Program-made: the position numbers and the translations under genes
DNA from: Desulfosporosinus sp. HMP52
Lineage (GTDB): Bacteria; Bacillota; Desulfitobacteriia; Desulfitobacteriales; Desulfitobacteriaceae
Length of the DNA: 47,854 bases
Reading direction: 5' to 3'
Assembly: GCF_000765145.1 (NCBI RefSeq)
Contig: NZ_JMGA01000061.1
Coordinates: 1 to 47,854 of the forward strand
Notes under the pieces: model-generated
Database searches by the model: none
What the model saw: only the letters and a program-made list of their open reading frames with translations
Told to the model about the DNA's origin: nothing
Shown: positions 1 through 7,395 of the stretch, one piece after another
How the letters are laid out: the number at the start of each line of letters is the position of its first letter
Numbering within the stretch: position 1 is the first letter of the stretch

Positions 1-70
1 CATGCGATGAGGTTCACTCCTGTGGATCGAAGCCGCCCTGTCTTTCGGGTCTTTTATTCTTTAAGAATGA
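1..70. repeat. Dispersed repeat family 1, copy A
   Basis: These bases resemble positions 16453-16520 closely. The shared core is cactcctgtgga, then gaagccgcc, a tgtctt segment, gggtct and ttattctt, with a few substitutions and single-base gaps. Copy A lies just upstream of the HlyD-type gene and is cut by the window edge, so its left limit is unknown. Copy B lies between the corrinoid protein gene and hutU. No ORF is contained in it. It could be the end of a small non-autonomous element. Confidence 0.6.
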
Positions 71-118
71 TTTTACGGTAGTTTGAGCTAAATTTTTCGC
101 GGGTTTGGGGGGGACAAT

Positions 119-1339
119 GTGACGAAACGTCTGTGGTGGATAATAGGGGCAATGCTTTTAGTTCTTGCGTTAGCTTTTGGTGGATGGTGGTTTTGGGGGA
201 AGTCTCAGGGCCCGCTGAAGGTTAGAGTTGGGGTGGTTACTCCGATCTCAATGCAGGAAAACGTCTTTGCGACGGGGAGTGTGGTTCCGGTGTCAAGCCA
301 AGAGGTGCGTGTATTGGCTCCCGGGCGAGTTGCCAAAGTTGCGGTGAAGGTGGGGGAGACTGTTCAGGCTGGTCAGACTCTCGTAGCCTTAGACCCTACC
401 CTGGCGGATGCGCAGGTAGCTCAGGCCCAGGTGAATGTGGAAGCGGCTCAAACTGTTGTTAATTCTGCTCAGGCTAATTTAGAAGAGTTAAAGAAGGCGC
501 AAACCAGTGGGAGTGGGGCTGCTTCTTCAGGCAGTGATTCTGGGAGCGATTCTGGCCAGGCAGGTGGCTTAAGCTCTATTCTGCCTCAATTCGGAGGTCA
601 ACAAAGCAGCAGCTCTCAGCAGAATATTGTGAGTCCTGCTATTATCAGGCAGGCTGAGGGAGCCTTAGCCCAAAGTAAAGCGGCGTTAAAGCAGGCTGAA
701 GAAATGTTGAAGGTTGCTCGGGTGCAGCAAGGTCAGCTGATTTTTAAAGCAAGTATGGCCGGCACAGTCATTGAGGTGAATGCTCAAGAGGGGAATATCT
801 CTTCAGTACAGCTTCCCTTAGTTGTGGTAGCTGATCTGAAACAGTTGAATGTCGAAGCTCAATTGAACGAAGTTGACGCAGGAAAGGTTCAGGTTGGCGG
901 GACAGTGAAGGTCTCCAGTAAAATGTTGAAGGATTCCTCTGTTCAAGGAACAATTGTGGAGATTGCCCCCACCGCTGTCTCGGCCTTAAGTGTTCAGGGC
1001 AACTCATCTCCCACGGTGGGTGTGAAAATTCGCTTGGAAAATGCGCCGATCGAACTGAAGCCCGGCTTTACTGTTAGTATTGAAATTGTGGTGGCAACTA
1101 AGGAAGGGGTTTTGGCCGTTCCTCAAGAAGCCCTTTTTCAAGAAGGAAACAAGAATTATGTTTACCGAATTCAAGCCGGACGTCTGGAAAAAGCTGAAGT
1201 TAAAATAGGGATAGGGAATGACACTCACCAGGAGGTTACCTCCGGCTTAAAGGATGGAGACCAGGTGGTCTTAAATCCTTCCAATGATTTGGCGGAAGGA
1301 ATCCAGGTTAGCCCTGAAGTGGGAAGTGAACGGGTATGA
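119..1339 (+). CDS. HlyD/MacA-type periplasmic adaptor subunit of an ABC exporter
   Basis: A membrane-fusion adaptor that couples an inner-membrane MacB-type pump to export across the envelope. Residues 7-27 form one N-terminal membrane anchor. Residues about 61-92 match the lipoyl-like half motif (APGRV ... VGETVQAGQTL). Two helical, coiled-coil-like stretches (about 95-125 and 175-205) flank a Ser/Gly/Gln-rich low-complexity insert (about 128-170), which is unusual in the hairpin of this family. The beta-barrel and membrane-proximal domains follow. The start is GTG at 119, because the ATG at 117 is followed at once by a stop. A G-rich run at 105-113 serves as ribosome binding site. The gene overlaps the permease by 4 bases, so the two are translationally coupled. 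In a Gram-positive cell such adaptors work with a MacB-like pump without TolC. Confidence 0.88.
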   Translation: MTKRLWWIIGAMLLVLALAFGGWWFWGKSQGPLKVRVGVVTPISMQENVFATGSVVPVSSQEVRVLAPGRVAKVAVKVGETVQAGQTLVALDPTLADAQVAQAQVNVEAAQTVVNSAQANLEELKKAQTSGSGAASSGSDSGSDSGQAGGLSSILPQFGGQQSSSSQQNIVSPAIIRQAEGALAQSKAALKQAEEMLKVARVQQGQLIFKASMAGTVIEVNAQEGNISSVQLPLVVVADLKQLNVEAQLNEVDAGKVQVGGTVKVSSKMLKDSSVQGTIVEIAPTAVSALSVQGNSSPTVGVKIRLENAPIELKPGFTVSIEIVVATKEGVLAVPQEALFQEGNKNYVYRIQAGRLEKAEVKIGIGNDTHQEVTSGLKDGDQVVLNPSNDLAEGIQVSPEVGSERV

Positions 1340-2535
1340 GCCTTTTAGAAGGACTGCGGGGAGCTCTTTTTAGTTTGCGAACCAATAAGCTGAGATCGGG
1401 ACTGACCATGCTGGGGATTATTATTGGGATTGCCGCTGTGATTGCTGTTGTTACCATAGGTATGGGAGGGAAGGCCGCTATTATGCAGGAAATGGAGAAA
1501 AGCGGAGTTAACCTCTTTGTGCTATACGGTAAATCCGTGGGTAACAGCGGACAGAATGCGGGGAGCACCTTAACTCTCCAGGATGGAGAAAGCTTGAGAC
1601 GGGCTCTGCCCCAAGTTAAGGTATTGCTGCCGGCAAGTATTGAATATGCGGCTTTAGAAGTGAATCAAAAGCGTTCTTCCGCCATGGTTGTAGGGACTAC
1701 TCCTGAGTTTGCGGATTTGCGCAACCGAGACATTGCTCGAGGGCGTTTTTTCTCAGAAGAAGAGTTTTCTGTTGACCGGCGGGTTGTGGTGATTGATCAG
1801 ACCTTAGCTGAGAATTTGTTTGGTGCGGGAAATCCTTTAGGGCAACAGGTTATTGTCCATAATGTTCCTTGTCGAGTGATTGGAGTTCTGGCTAAGGATA
1901 CCTCTTCCTTTGCCCAGTTTAATGTTGGCCCTCAGAATGCCTATGCCTACATTCCTTGGGGGACTTGGTCCGAGGTCTTTCAGTCTCAGCGAGTTGACCA
2001 ACTGGAAGGCTCCACTTACCGGGAAGCGGATTTGACCAGTACCATTGAAAGTGCTAAGCGAATCTTGAATGTCCGCCATGGAACAACCAATCAGTATGAG
2101 GCCTTTAATATGCAGCAGCTGGTTCAGTCAGCTAATACAATTATGCGGATTTTAACGAGTTTTATTGGTTTGGTTGCCGGCATATCCCTCTTGGTCGGAG
2201 GGATTGGGATTATGAACATTATGTTAGTTTCTGTGACTGAGCGTACCCGAGAAATCGGATTGCGCAAAGCGGTAGGAGCTAAAGAAAAAGATATTTTACT
2301 GCAATTTTTGTTAGAAGCCATTGTTTTATCTCTAATCGGGGGGATCATGGGTATTGCCTTGGGGGTTGGGAGTGCCTTGATTGCTTCCTACCTTTTAAAC
2401 TGGCCGCCGCTACTGTCCGGCTGGGCGATTATCTTTGCGGTGTCTTTCTCCATTGGAGTGGGATTGTTTTTTGGATTTTATCCGGCCTTCAAAGCAGCTA
2501 AACTAGAGCCGATGGCGGCCTTAAGATATGAGTAA
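1336..2535 (+). CDS. MacB-type ABC transporter permease (MacB_PCD plus FtsX domains)
   Basis: Membrane subunit of a mechanotransmission-type ABC exporter (macrolide, peptide or lipoprotein-type substrates in the family). One N-terminal membrane helix (about residues 20-42, LTMLGIIIGIAAVIAVV) is followed by a large extracytoplasmic MacB_PCD domain (about 45-265). Three FtsX membrane helices follow, including the conserved TERTREIGLRKAVGA segment. It has no nucleotide-binding domain. The partner ATPase would normally lie between adaptor and permease, but the 4-base ATGA overlap with the adaptor leaves no room. The ATPase must be upstream of the window or elsewhere. Substrate not determinable from sequence. 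Confidence 0.88.
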   Translation: MSLLEGLRGALFSLRTNKLRSGLTMLGIIIGIAAVIAVVTIGMGGKAAIMQEMEKSGVNLFVLYGKSVGNSGQNAGSTLTLQDGESLRRALPQVKVLLPASIEYAALEVNQKRSSAMVVGTTPEFADLRNRDIARGRFFSEEEFSVDRRVVVIDQTLAENLFGAGNPLGQQVIVHNVPCRVIGVLAKDTSSFAQFNVGPQNAYAYIPWGTWSEVFQSQRVDQLEGSTYREADLTSTIESAKRILNVRHGTTNQYEAFNMQQLVQSANTIMRILTSFIGLVAGISLLVGGIGIMNIMLVSVTERTREIGLRKAVGAKEKDILLQFLLEAIVLSLIGGIMGIALGVGSALIASYLLNWPPLLSGWAIIFAVSFSIGVGLFFGFYPAFKAAKLEPMAALRYE

Positions 2536-2557
2536 CAAATAGGGGGAAGGTTTTTAA

Positions 2558-2851
2558 ATGTTAAAAGGAAAGCAAAAGCGTTTTTTAAGAGCTATGGGCA
2601 ATGAAATGGTGCCTATTCTTCAGGTTGGAAAGAGCGGAATTACGGAAGCAGTTGTTACCCAAACTAACGAGACTATTGAGTCTCGGGAGTTAATCAAGGG
2701 ACGAGTGCTGCAAAATTGCGCGGAGGAGCCCAAATCTGTTGCTGCAGTACTTGCTGAACAGACCGGGTCGGAGTTGGTGCAAGTCATTGGGCGCAATTTT
2801 TTATTGTATAGACCTTCCAAGGATAAGCCGATGATTGAGCTGCCTAAGTAA
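2558..2851 (+). CDS. yhbY: YhbY family CRM-domain RNA-binding protein (ribosome assembly)
   Basis: A 97-residue single CRM-domain protein, full length for the YhbY/YqeI family, which binds pre-50S ribosomal particles. The N-terminal basic stretch (KGKQKRFLRAM), the segment VPILQVGKSGIT, and GRNFLLYRPSKD near the C-terminus are family hallmarks. A GGGGGAAGG ribosome binding site lies just before ATG. In most Firmicutes yhbY sits directly upstream of nadD. Here nadD is about 24 kb downstream, so the conserved pair is split by accessory DNA. A rho-independent terminator (2976-2999) follows. Confidence 0.92.
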   Translation: MLKGKQKRFLRAMGNEMVPILQVGKSGITEAVVTQTNETIESRELIKGRVLQNCAEEPKSVAAVLAEQTGSELVQVIGRNFLLYRPSKDKPMIELPK

Positions 2852-2975
2852 GGCAGACTTGGCTGGGGCTGAGGCTTTAGGGTAATAGTAATGGCAAACG
2901 TAATCGCAATCGCCTGGTTCTTATGGCTTGGAATGTATGAATTAAGGTGTATTTATAGGATTGGTTAAAATTGGG

Positions 2976-2999
2976 GGCTGCCTTAAGGGCAGCCTTTTT
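2976..2999 (+). terminator. Rho-independent terminator after yhbY
   Basis: A stem GGCTGCC / GGCAGCC with a short TTAA-containing loop is followed directly by TTTTT. It closes the HlyD-permease-yhbY unit. Confidence 0.8.
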
Positions 3000-3012
3000 A
3001 AATTAATCCAAT

Positions 3013-3243
3013 ATGCTGAAAGTAACTGATGCGATGGATCCTGATACTTACCATGCTATTTTTAAAGATTTATATGAAGGTGATATAATTCAATATACAG
3101 GTGCAATTACTCATGATTCAAATAGAAGTAAAGTTAACTCTGAGAAGCTTATACAACTAAAACAACTTAAAGAAAATTTAATGAGTGGTACGATCAGTCC
3201 ACAAGACGCTGAGAAAAAAATTGTCGATATCAAAGCAAAATAG
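3013..3243 (+). CDS. Small hypothetical protein, possibly a gene remnant
   Basis: An open frame for 76 residues, AT-rich compared with its neighbours. It reads as a short N-terminal region and then a charged helical C-terminal half (LIQLKQLKENL ... SPQDAEKKIVDIKAK). No good ribosome binding site precedes the ATG, which begins 14 bases after the yhbY terminator. The C-terminal helix weakly recalls FlgM-type anti-sigma tails, but this is not enough for a call. It may be the surviving 3' end of a lost gene. Confidence 0.35.
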   Translation: MLKVTDAMDPDTYHAIFKDLYEGDIIQYTGAITHDSNRSKVNSEKLIQLKQLKENLMSGTISPQDAEKKIVDIKAK

Positions 3244-3654
3244 CCTAATGGTTGGTGTGCTCCCCCTTAAATCTTAGGATGTATGGATCTCTTCTGGGAA
3301 AAGATATATAATGAATTCAATAAGGATAACTTGGCAAGGCAAAAAAACCACGCCAGCATCTCCTCTAATCAAGGGGAGTTTGCTGGCGTTTTTCATGTAA
3401 TGGTTAGTCCTGTCGATTACACGAGCCAAAGACAGCTAAAAGCGCTCCGCCTCAGAGTCCGACAGAAGAACCGACCCCATGTCTACCAGGGAAGGTTTTT
3501 CAGCGGAGCCGCCATGCTGTCCTTTAAAACTTTCCAATAGAAAAAGAGGGGATAATTATACATCCATCGAATAAATTCAAGACATCCAGCGGTATATCCG
3601 AGGAAATAAAGCAAAGAACCGTCTCTTGGCGTTTTTCTGGAGAGGAGTTTTTAG
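3244..3654. other. Gene-free stretch with a terminator-like hairpin and repeat-like DNA
   Basis: An 85-codon frame (3283-3540) runs across a strong hairpin at 3351-3388, has no ribosome binding site, and is probably not a gene. Bases about 3400-3540 have the look of an intergenic repeat: segments such as gaagaaccgaccccatgtc and, at 3614, aaagaaccgtctcttgg recall the degenerate GGGACGGTTC-type palindromes common in Firmicutes. The last 20 bases hold GGAGAGGAG, the ribosome binding site of the next gene. Confidence 0.5.
3351..3393 (+). terminator. Hairpin with flanking A and T runs (possible two-way terminator)
   Basis: CGCCAGCA (3351-3358) pairs with TGCTGGCG (3381-3388), with an inner CTCC/GGAG pairing. 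TTTTT follows on the + strand and AAAAAAA lies about 6 bases before the left arm, so it could work in both directions. Confidence 0.6.
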
Positions 3655-4533
3655 ATGACGAGATGTGAGGTTGTTTGTCCGACAACAGTTGCCGAAAGTC
3701 TTGAGAAGATTTCAGGAATTAATGAGAACGTTGTTTTTATAAATGGCGGCACTGATCTGGTGATTAAGCTTCAGACCGGTCAGCTTAAACCTGCTTGGAT
3801 AATGGATCTTTCTTTAATTTCAGAACTCAATTTCATTAAGGAAGTTGAGGGCAGGATTAAGATTGGCAGCGGGACAACCTTTGCTCAAATCAGTGAGAGT
3901 GATCTGGTTAGGAGTGCGGCGAGATGTCTAAGTCAGGCAGCTTCCCAGGTGGGGTCTGCTCAAATTCGGAACCGGGCCACTATCGGGGGGAATATTGCTA
4001 ATGCCGCAGCGGCAGCGGATAGTTTGCCGGCCTTACTGGCTTTGGAGGCTTGGATTAGTATCGCCGGGCCCAAGGGTTCGCGGAGAATTCCTTTTGCTCA
4101 GTTGCAGTCAGGAGGGGTTCAGGGTCTTCAAGAGAAGGAGCTGATTCTGGAGATTGATTTTCCGATTGTTCAAACCCAGGGCAGGACTGGAGTTAAGAGT
4201 GCCTTTGGGAAAATCGGAAGTCGTACAGCTGTTTCTATAGCCCGTTTAAATATGGCTGCTTTGCTGGAATATGATGTTGAGGAGCAAAGAATTCTCAATT
4301 CAAGGTGGTCTGTGGGGGCTTTAGGGCCTACCCCCTTTCGTTTAGCAGAGTTGGAGAGTGATTTACGAGGCCGGAGGGTGGATTCCCTTAATGCAGAAGA
4401 GATTGCTAACTTCTTAACAGGTGTCGTGGATCAAGCAATTCCCGGCCGCGCTTCTCAGGAATATAAACGCCAGGCCATTAGGGGCTTAGCTTACGATCTC
4501 CTTGCGGATTTATCCATTGACTACCAGCCGTAA
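3655..4533 (+). CDS. FAD-binding subunit of a xanthine dehydrogenase/CO dehydrogenase-type molybdenum hydroxylase
   Basis: A medium (FAD) subunit that relays electrons from the iron-sulfur subunit to an acceptor. It shows both FAD-binding signatures: INGGTDLV near residue 31 and TIGGNIANAAAAAD near residue 110, plus the CO_deh_flav_C domain in the C-terminal third. At 292 residues it is full length. It is an orphan: neither the molybdopterin large subunit nor the 2Fe-2S small subunit is in the window. The final codons (Asp-Tyr-Gln-Pro-stop) and the bases before them lie inside a dispersed repeat also found at 47545, so the native C-terminus has probably been replaced. It may be a leftover of a lost operon, or may serve the neighbouring amine pathway with subunits encoded elsewhere. 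An SD GGAGAGGAG precedes the ATG. Confidence 0.85.
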   Translation: MTRCEVVCPTTVAESLEKISGINENVVFINGGTDLVIKLQTGQLKPAWIMDLSLISELNFIKEVEGRIKIGSGTTFAQISESDLVRSAARCLSQAASQVGSAQIRNRATIGGNIANAAAAADSLPALLALEAWISIAGPKGSRRIPFAQLQSGGVQGLQEKELILEIDFPIVQTQGRTGVKSAFGKIGSRTAVSIARLNMAALLEYDVEEQRILNSRWSVGALGPTPFRLAELESDLRGRRVDSLNAEEIANFLTGVVDQAIPGRASQEYKRQAIRGLAYDLLADLSIDYQP

Positions 4534-4636
4534 GATGAGATAACGGCTGCTACGTCCCTGGATAAGTTCTTCTAAGCTTCAGCTGGAGTAAGTATTCCTC
4601 TTAGGCAAACTCCATCTGACGCTAAGAATCACTTGA
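4509..4636. repeat. Dispersed repeat family 2, copy A (shortened)
   Basis: This segment matches 47545-47737. The left end (tttatcc..tgactaccagccgtaaga) overlaps the end of the FAD-subunit gene. The right part (ggctgctacgtccctggat and onward) is almost identical between copies. Copy A lacks about 64 bases present in copy B between the two parts. The right part folds into a long hairpin: ttctaagcttcagctggagt (4570-4589) against actccatctgacgctaagaa (4609-4628), with few mismatches. It may serve as a transcription terminator after the gene. Confidence 0.8.
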
Positions 4637-4793
4637 TCATCGTGAGGCGAGAAGACTCTCACCTCTTAACCGCCTCTTAAGCCCTTCTCCGACAGCTCTT
4701 GAATACAGAATAATGGCTTAGAGAAAAGAGGATATTGTCGCTGGTTGGAGAATTAACGACAAGAAGGGTTGATAATAATTAGGGGGTAGGAGT

Positions 4794-6206
4794 ATGCCTG
4801 GTGGTGTAATGAATCGAGTTTTTAGGCAGCTCTTTAATTCAATTGACGAAGGGGTTATTGTAACCGACCCTGATGGCAAGATTATCTTCTACAATTCTGA
4901 GATGGCAAAGTTAGAAGAGTTGTTGTCCGAGCAAGTTGTCGGAAGATATTTGAATGAAGTCTATGATGCAGTTACTGTGGAAAGCAGTGAACACTTAAGT
5001 GTGGTTTTGACTAAGGAACCGATTTTTGAGAAGCATAAGACCTATTTTACGAATAAGGGCAAAGAGGTCACTATTGTGGCCAGTACCTTTCCTGTGATGG
5101 AAGATGATCAAGTTATAGCGGTCTATTCCGTGTGTAAGGATATCAGTAAGTTTAAAGAACTCTTAACTAGGACAATGCAATTGCATGACCAGATTGGGCT
5201 TGAGGGGCAAGAGCCCCGGGGTATTAATGGAACTCGCTATACCTTTGATTCTATTGTTTACGCCAGTTCTGTGATGAAGGATCTGATTGCCTCGGCTAAG
5301 AAGGCTGCGCTGGCTGATGGATTTATTCTAGTGTTTGGTGAGACGGGAACCGGCAAAGAGCTATTGGTACAAGCGATTCACAATCACAGTCCTCGCAAGC
5401 ATGAGCCTTTTGTAGCAATCAATTGTGCGGCAATTCCAGAAACCCTTTTAGAGAGTATTCTTTTTGGTACAACCAAAGGGGCTTTTACCGGTGCAGTAGA
5501 ATCAAAAGGATTATTTCAGCAAGCGGGAAATGGCACATTGTTTCTGGATGAACTGAATTGTATGAGTATTAATTTACAAGCCAAGATTCTACGGGTTGTG
5601 CAAGAAAGAATGGTCAGACGAGTCGGTGGGACTATGGAAATTCCGGTTCGCTGTCGGGTGATTAGTTCTACGAATGTGGATCCTTGGGAATCAGTGAACA
5701 ATGGCAGTTTACGTAAAGATCTTTTCTACCGTTTAGCCGTGATGACCCTCTTTATCCCGCCCTTAAAAGATAGAAAAGAAGACGTAGAGGCTCTGATTCA
5801 TTCCTTTCTCAATCGCTATCGAAAGATATACGGCTTTGGTGAAGTTCAAATTGATGCAGGATTAAAGGATATTTTTCTTCGTTATCTGTGGCCTGGGAAT
5901 GTTCGAGAATTAGAACATATTATTGAAAGCGCCATGAACATGTTAGATGGCCGAAAGGTTATAACCGTTGATCACTTGCCCCACTATCTGAGAGCAAAAT
6001 TTGTCAGTCAAGATGGAATCTTCCCTGAATACTACAAAAAAGGATCTAATACTTTGGCCCATGTCCTGCGGGAAGTAGAAAAGCAAGTGATTAGAGAAGC
6101 CTTGAAAAGCCATGACGGAAATATTACCAGGGCTGCGGAGTCTATAGGAATTGCCCGTCAAAATCTTCAATACCGGATTAGAAAACTCAATGTGCAAAAT
6201 TTTTAG
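4794..6206 (+). CDS. Sigma-54-dependent activator with PAS sensor, AAA+ and Fis-type HTH
   Basis: An enhancer-binding protein that activates RNA polymerase carrying sigma-54. A PAS domain (about residues 6-118) probably senses a small molecule. The AAA+ domain follows (about 150-375), with Walker A GETGTGKE (182-189), the sigma-54 contact loop GAFTGA (229-234) and Walker B GTLFLDEL (247-254). A Fis-like helix-turn-helix ends the protein (about 428-466, NITRAAESIGIARQNLQYRI). Before GAFTGA it reads FGTTK where FGYEK/FGHEK is usual. The start at 4794 has AGGGGGTAGG just upstream. There is no receiver domain, so it is not a two-component partner. It stands directly before the importer and methyltransferase cluster, and a candidate -24/-12 site lies at 6489-6504, so it most likely controls that cluster in response to the substrate. 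Confidence 0.92.
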   Translation: MPGGVMNRVFRQLFNSIDEGVIVTDPDGKIIFYNSEMAKLEELLSEQVVGRYLNEVYDAVTVESSEHLSVVLTKEPIFEKHKTYFTNKGKEVTIVASTFPVMEDDQVIAVYSVCKDISKFKELLTRTMQLHDQIGLEGQEPRGINGTRYTFDSIVYASSVMKDLIASAKKAALADGFILVFGETGTGKELLVQAIHNHSPRKHEPFVAINCAAIPETLLESILFGTTKGAFTGAVESKGLFQQAGNGTLFLDELNCMSINLQAKILRVVQERMVRRVGGTMEIPVRCRVISSTNVDPWESVNNGSLRKDLFYRLAVMTLFIPPLKDRKEDVEALIHSFLNRYRKIYGFGEVQIDAGLKDIFLRYLWPGNVRELEHIIESAMNMLDGRKVITVDHLPHYLRAKFVSQDGIFPEYYKKGSNTLAHVLREVEKQVIREALKSHDGNITRAAESIGIARQNLQYRIRKLNVQNF

Positions 6207-6384
6207 GCGGGCAAGGAATGTTGGCACTTGACCTTAAAGGGCTCTCGGCGGCAATAGGACGGATGTTTTCGCAAATAATCTATGCGCCGGGGCCTTGCTT
6301 TTAAGGCGTGACGTGGCCTTTGGTTACTCACGGATAATACAGCGACTATTACTTTAAAGCAGAGTTAACTGGTTCAAACTAAAG

Positions 6385-6403
6385 CTGAGTTTCGAAACTT
6401 CAG
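6385..6403. promoter_or_regulatory. Palindrome, candidate activator binding site
   Basis: The core AGTTTCGAAACT (6388-6399) is a perfect 12-base palindrome, and CTG and CAG flank it to give an extended imperfect inverted repeat. It lies about 95 bases before the candidate -24 element, the usual range for a sigma-54 enhancer. Assignment to the activator at 4794 is inferred. Confidence 0.4.
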
Positions 6404-6488
6404 AATGGATAAAGAAGGCCCGACCGCAGTAGAATTTTGAAGTCTCCCCGGTGAAAAAAGGGAAGTATACATTTAATTATCAGAAATC

Positions 6489-6504
6489 AGGAACGATTCT
6501 TGCA
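6489..6504 (+). promoter_or_regulatory. Candidate sigma-54 (-24/-12) promoter
   Basis: The sequence AGGAACGATTCTTGCA matches the consensus TGGCAC-N5-TTGCA at the invariant GG (6490-6491) and GC (6502-6503), with the required 10 bases between them, and at AC and TTGCA. It is about 170 bases upstream of the first permease gene and downstream of a sigma-54 activator gene. By eye it is the best such site near the operon. Confidence 0.5.
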
Positions 6505-6677
6505 TTAGAGATTAGTTAGATTACATACCGAATTCTAATTTCTTAATACATAACTTTTTGGAGCTGTTTTTTTAGGATGATACTTAAAGATTATTTTAGT
6601 CTAGAGATTCCTAAAGGATCTTAGTGAATGTCTTAATTTCCCTGTATTTTCAATGAATGAAAGTGAGGTGATGGCGA

Positions 6678-7334
6678 ATGACCTTAACGGATTTTGTAAG
6701 TTTTCTGGTGAAGAATACTAAGACAATTATGGAATACTCCGAAAATCATTTTACCTTGGTGTTGCTGGCTGTGGGGATTTCTTTGCTGATCTGGGTGCCG
6801 GTCGGTCTCTTGTTAACCAAAAGTGATAAGTGGGCAGCGCGAGTTTTGGCGTTAGCTAATACGATATTTTGTATTCCCAGTTTATCGATGTTTGCGATTT
6901 TGGTCACAATCCCAATGTTTGGCCTCGGCAGAAAGTCTGCTTTGCTGGCCTTAGTTCTCTATGCAATGATGCCTCTGATTCGCAGTGTATATGATGGGGT
7001 GAAAAATGTTGATCGCAATGTGATTGAAGCGGCCAGAGGAATGGGAATGAGTACCAAGCGAATTCTCGTAGAAATTCTTGTACCTTTAGGTATGCCGATT
7101 ATCTTTGCCGGTTTCCGGATAACTGTGGTCATGACTACCGGTATTGCTGCAATAGCCACCTATATCGGGGAGCGGAATTTAGGGCGATTTATTCAGGAAG
7201 GCCTTGTTCGTTCAAATACACCGATGATGGTCACCGGTGCCCTGATTATTTCAATAATTGCCATTGGTTTAGATACTATTCTTGGAGTGATTGAGAAAAG
7301 GATTGTTCCCAAAGGATTACGCGTGAGTCGCTAA
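6678..7334 (+). CDS. OpuC/ProW-type ABC permease (quaternary-amine uptake), first of two
   Basis: Membrane subunit of a betaine/choline-type importer. About 5-6 membrane helices are visible. The EAA-loop motif EAARGMGMSTKRILVEILVPLGMP lies near residues 116-139 and contacts the ATPase. At 218 residues it has the normal length for OpuBB/OpuCB. It is the first gene of a four-gene importer (permease, ATPase, permease, binding protein). GAGGTG lies about 10 bases before the ATG. The substrate class is known for the family (glycine betaine, choline, carnitine, proline betaine, ergothioneine), but the exact ligand is not readable here. Confidence 0.9.
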   Translation: MTLTDFVSFLVKNTKTIMEYSENHFTLVLLAVGISLLIWVPVGLLLTKSDKWAARVLALANTIFCIPSLSMFAILVTIPMFGLGRKSALLALVLYAMMPLIRSVYDGVKNVDRNVIEAARGMGMSTKRILVEILVPLGMPIIFAGFRITVVMTTGIAAIATYIGERNLGRFIQEGLVRSNTPMMVTGALIISIIAIGLDTILGVIEKRIVPKGLRVSR

Positions 7335-7395
7335 CCCTCATCAGGATGGTAGGTCTAATTGAGGACGGGGTAGAGTTTTACAGAGGAGGATTCTG

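Larger units (their letters stand above)
6207..6677. other. 470-base regulatory intergenic region upstream of the importer operon
   Basis: No credible gene. It holds the candidate sigma-54 promoter at 6489-6504 and a palindrome at 6385-6403, which sits where an upstream activator site would be expected. GTGAGGTGATGG (6661-6672) supplies the ribosome binding site of the first permease. The remainder shows nothing that I recognise. Confidence 0.6.

Noticed and set aside
3013-3243. FlgM-type anti-sigma factor
   Set aside because: Only a vague similarity of the C-terminal helix; no conserved sigma-28 binding motif.
3283-3540. An 85-codon open frame
   Set aside because: It spans a strong hairpin with T run, lacks a ribosome binding site and resembles repeat DNA in its second half.
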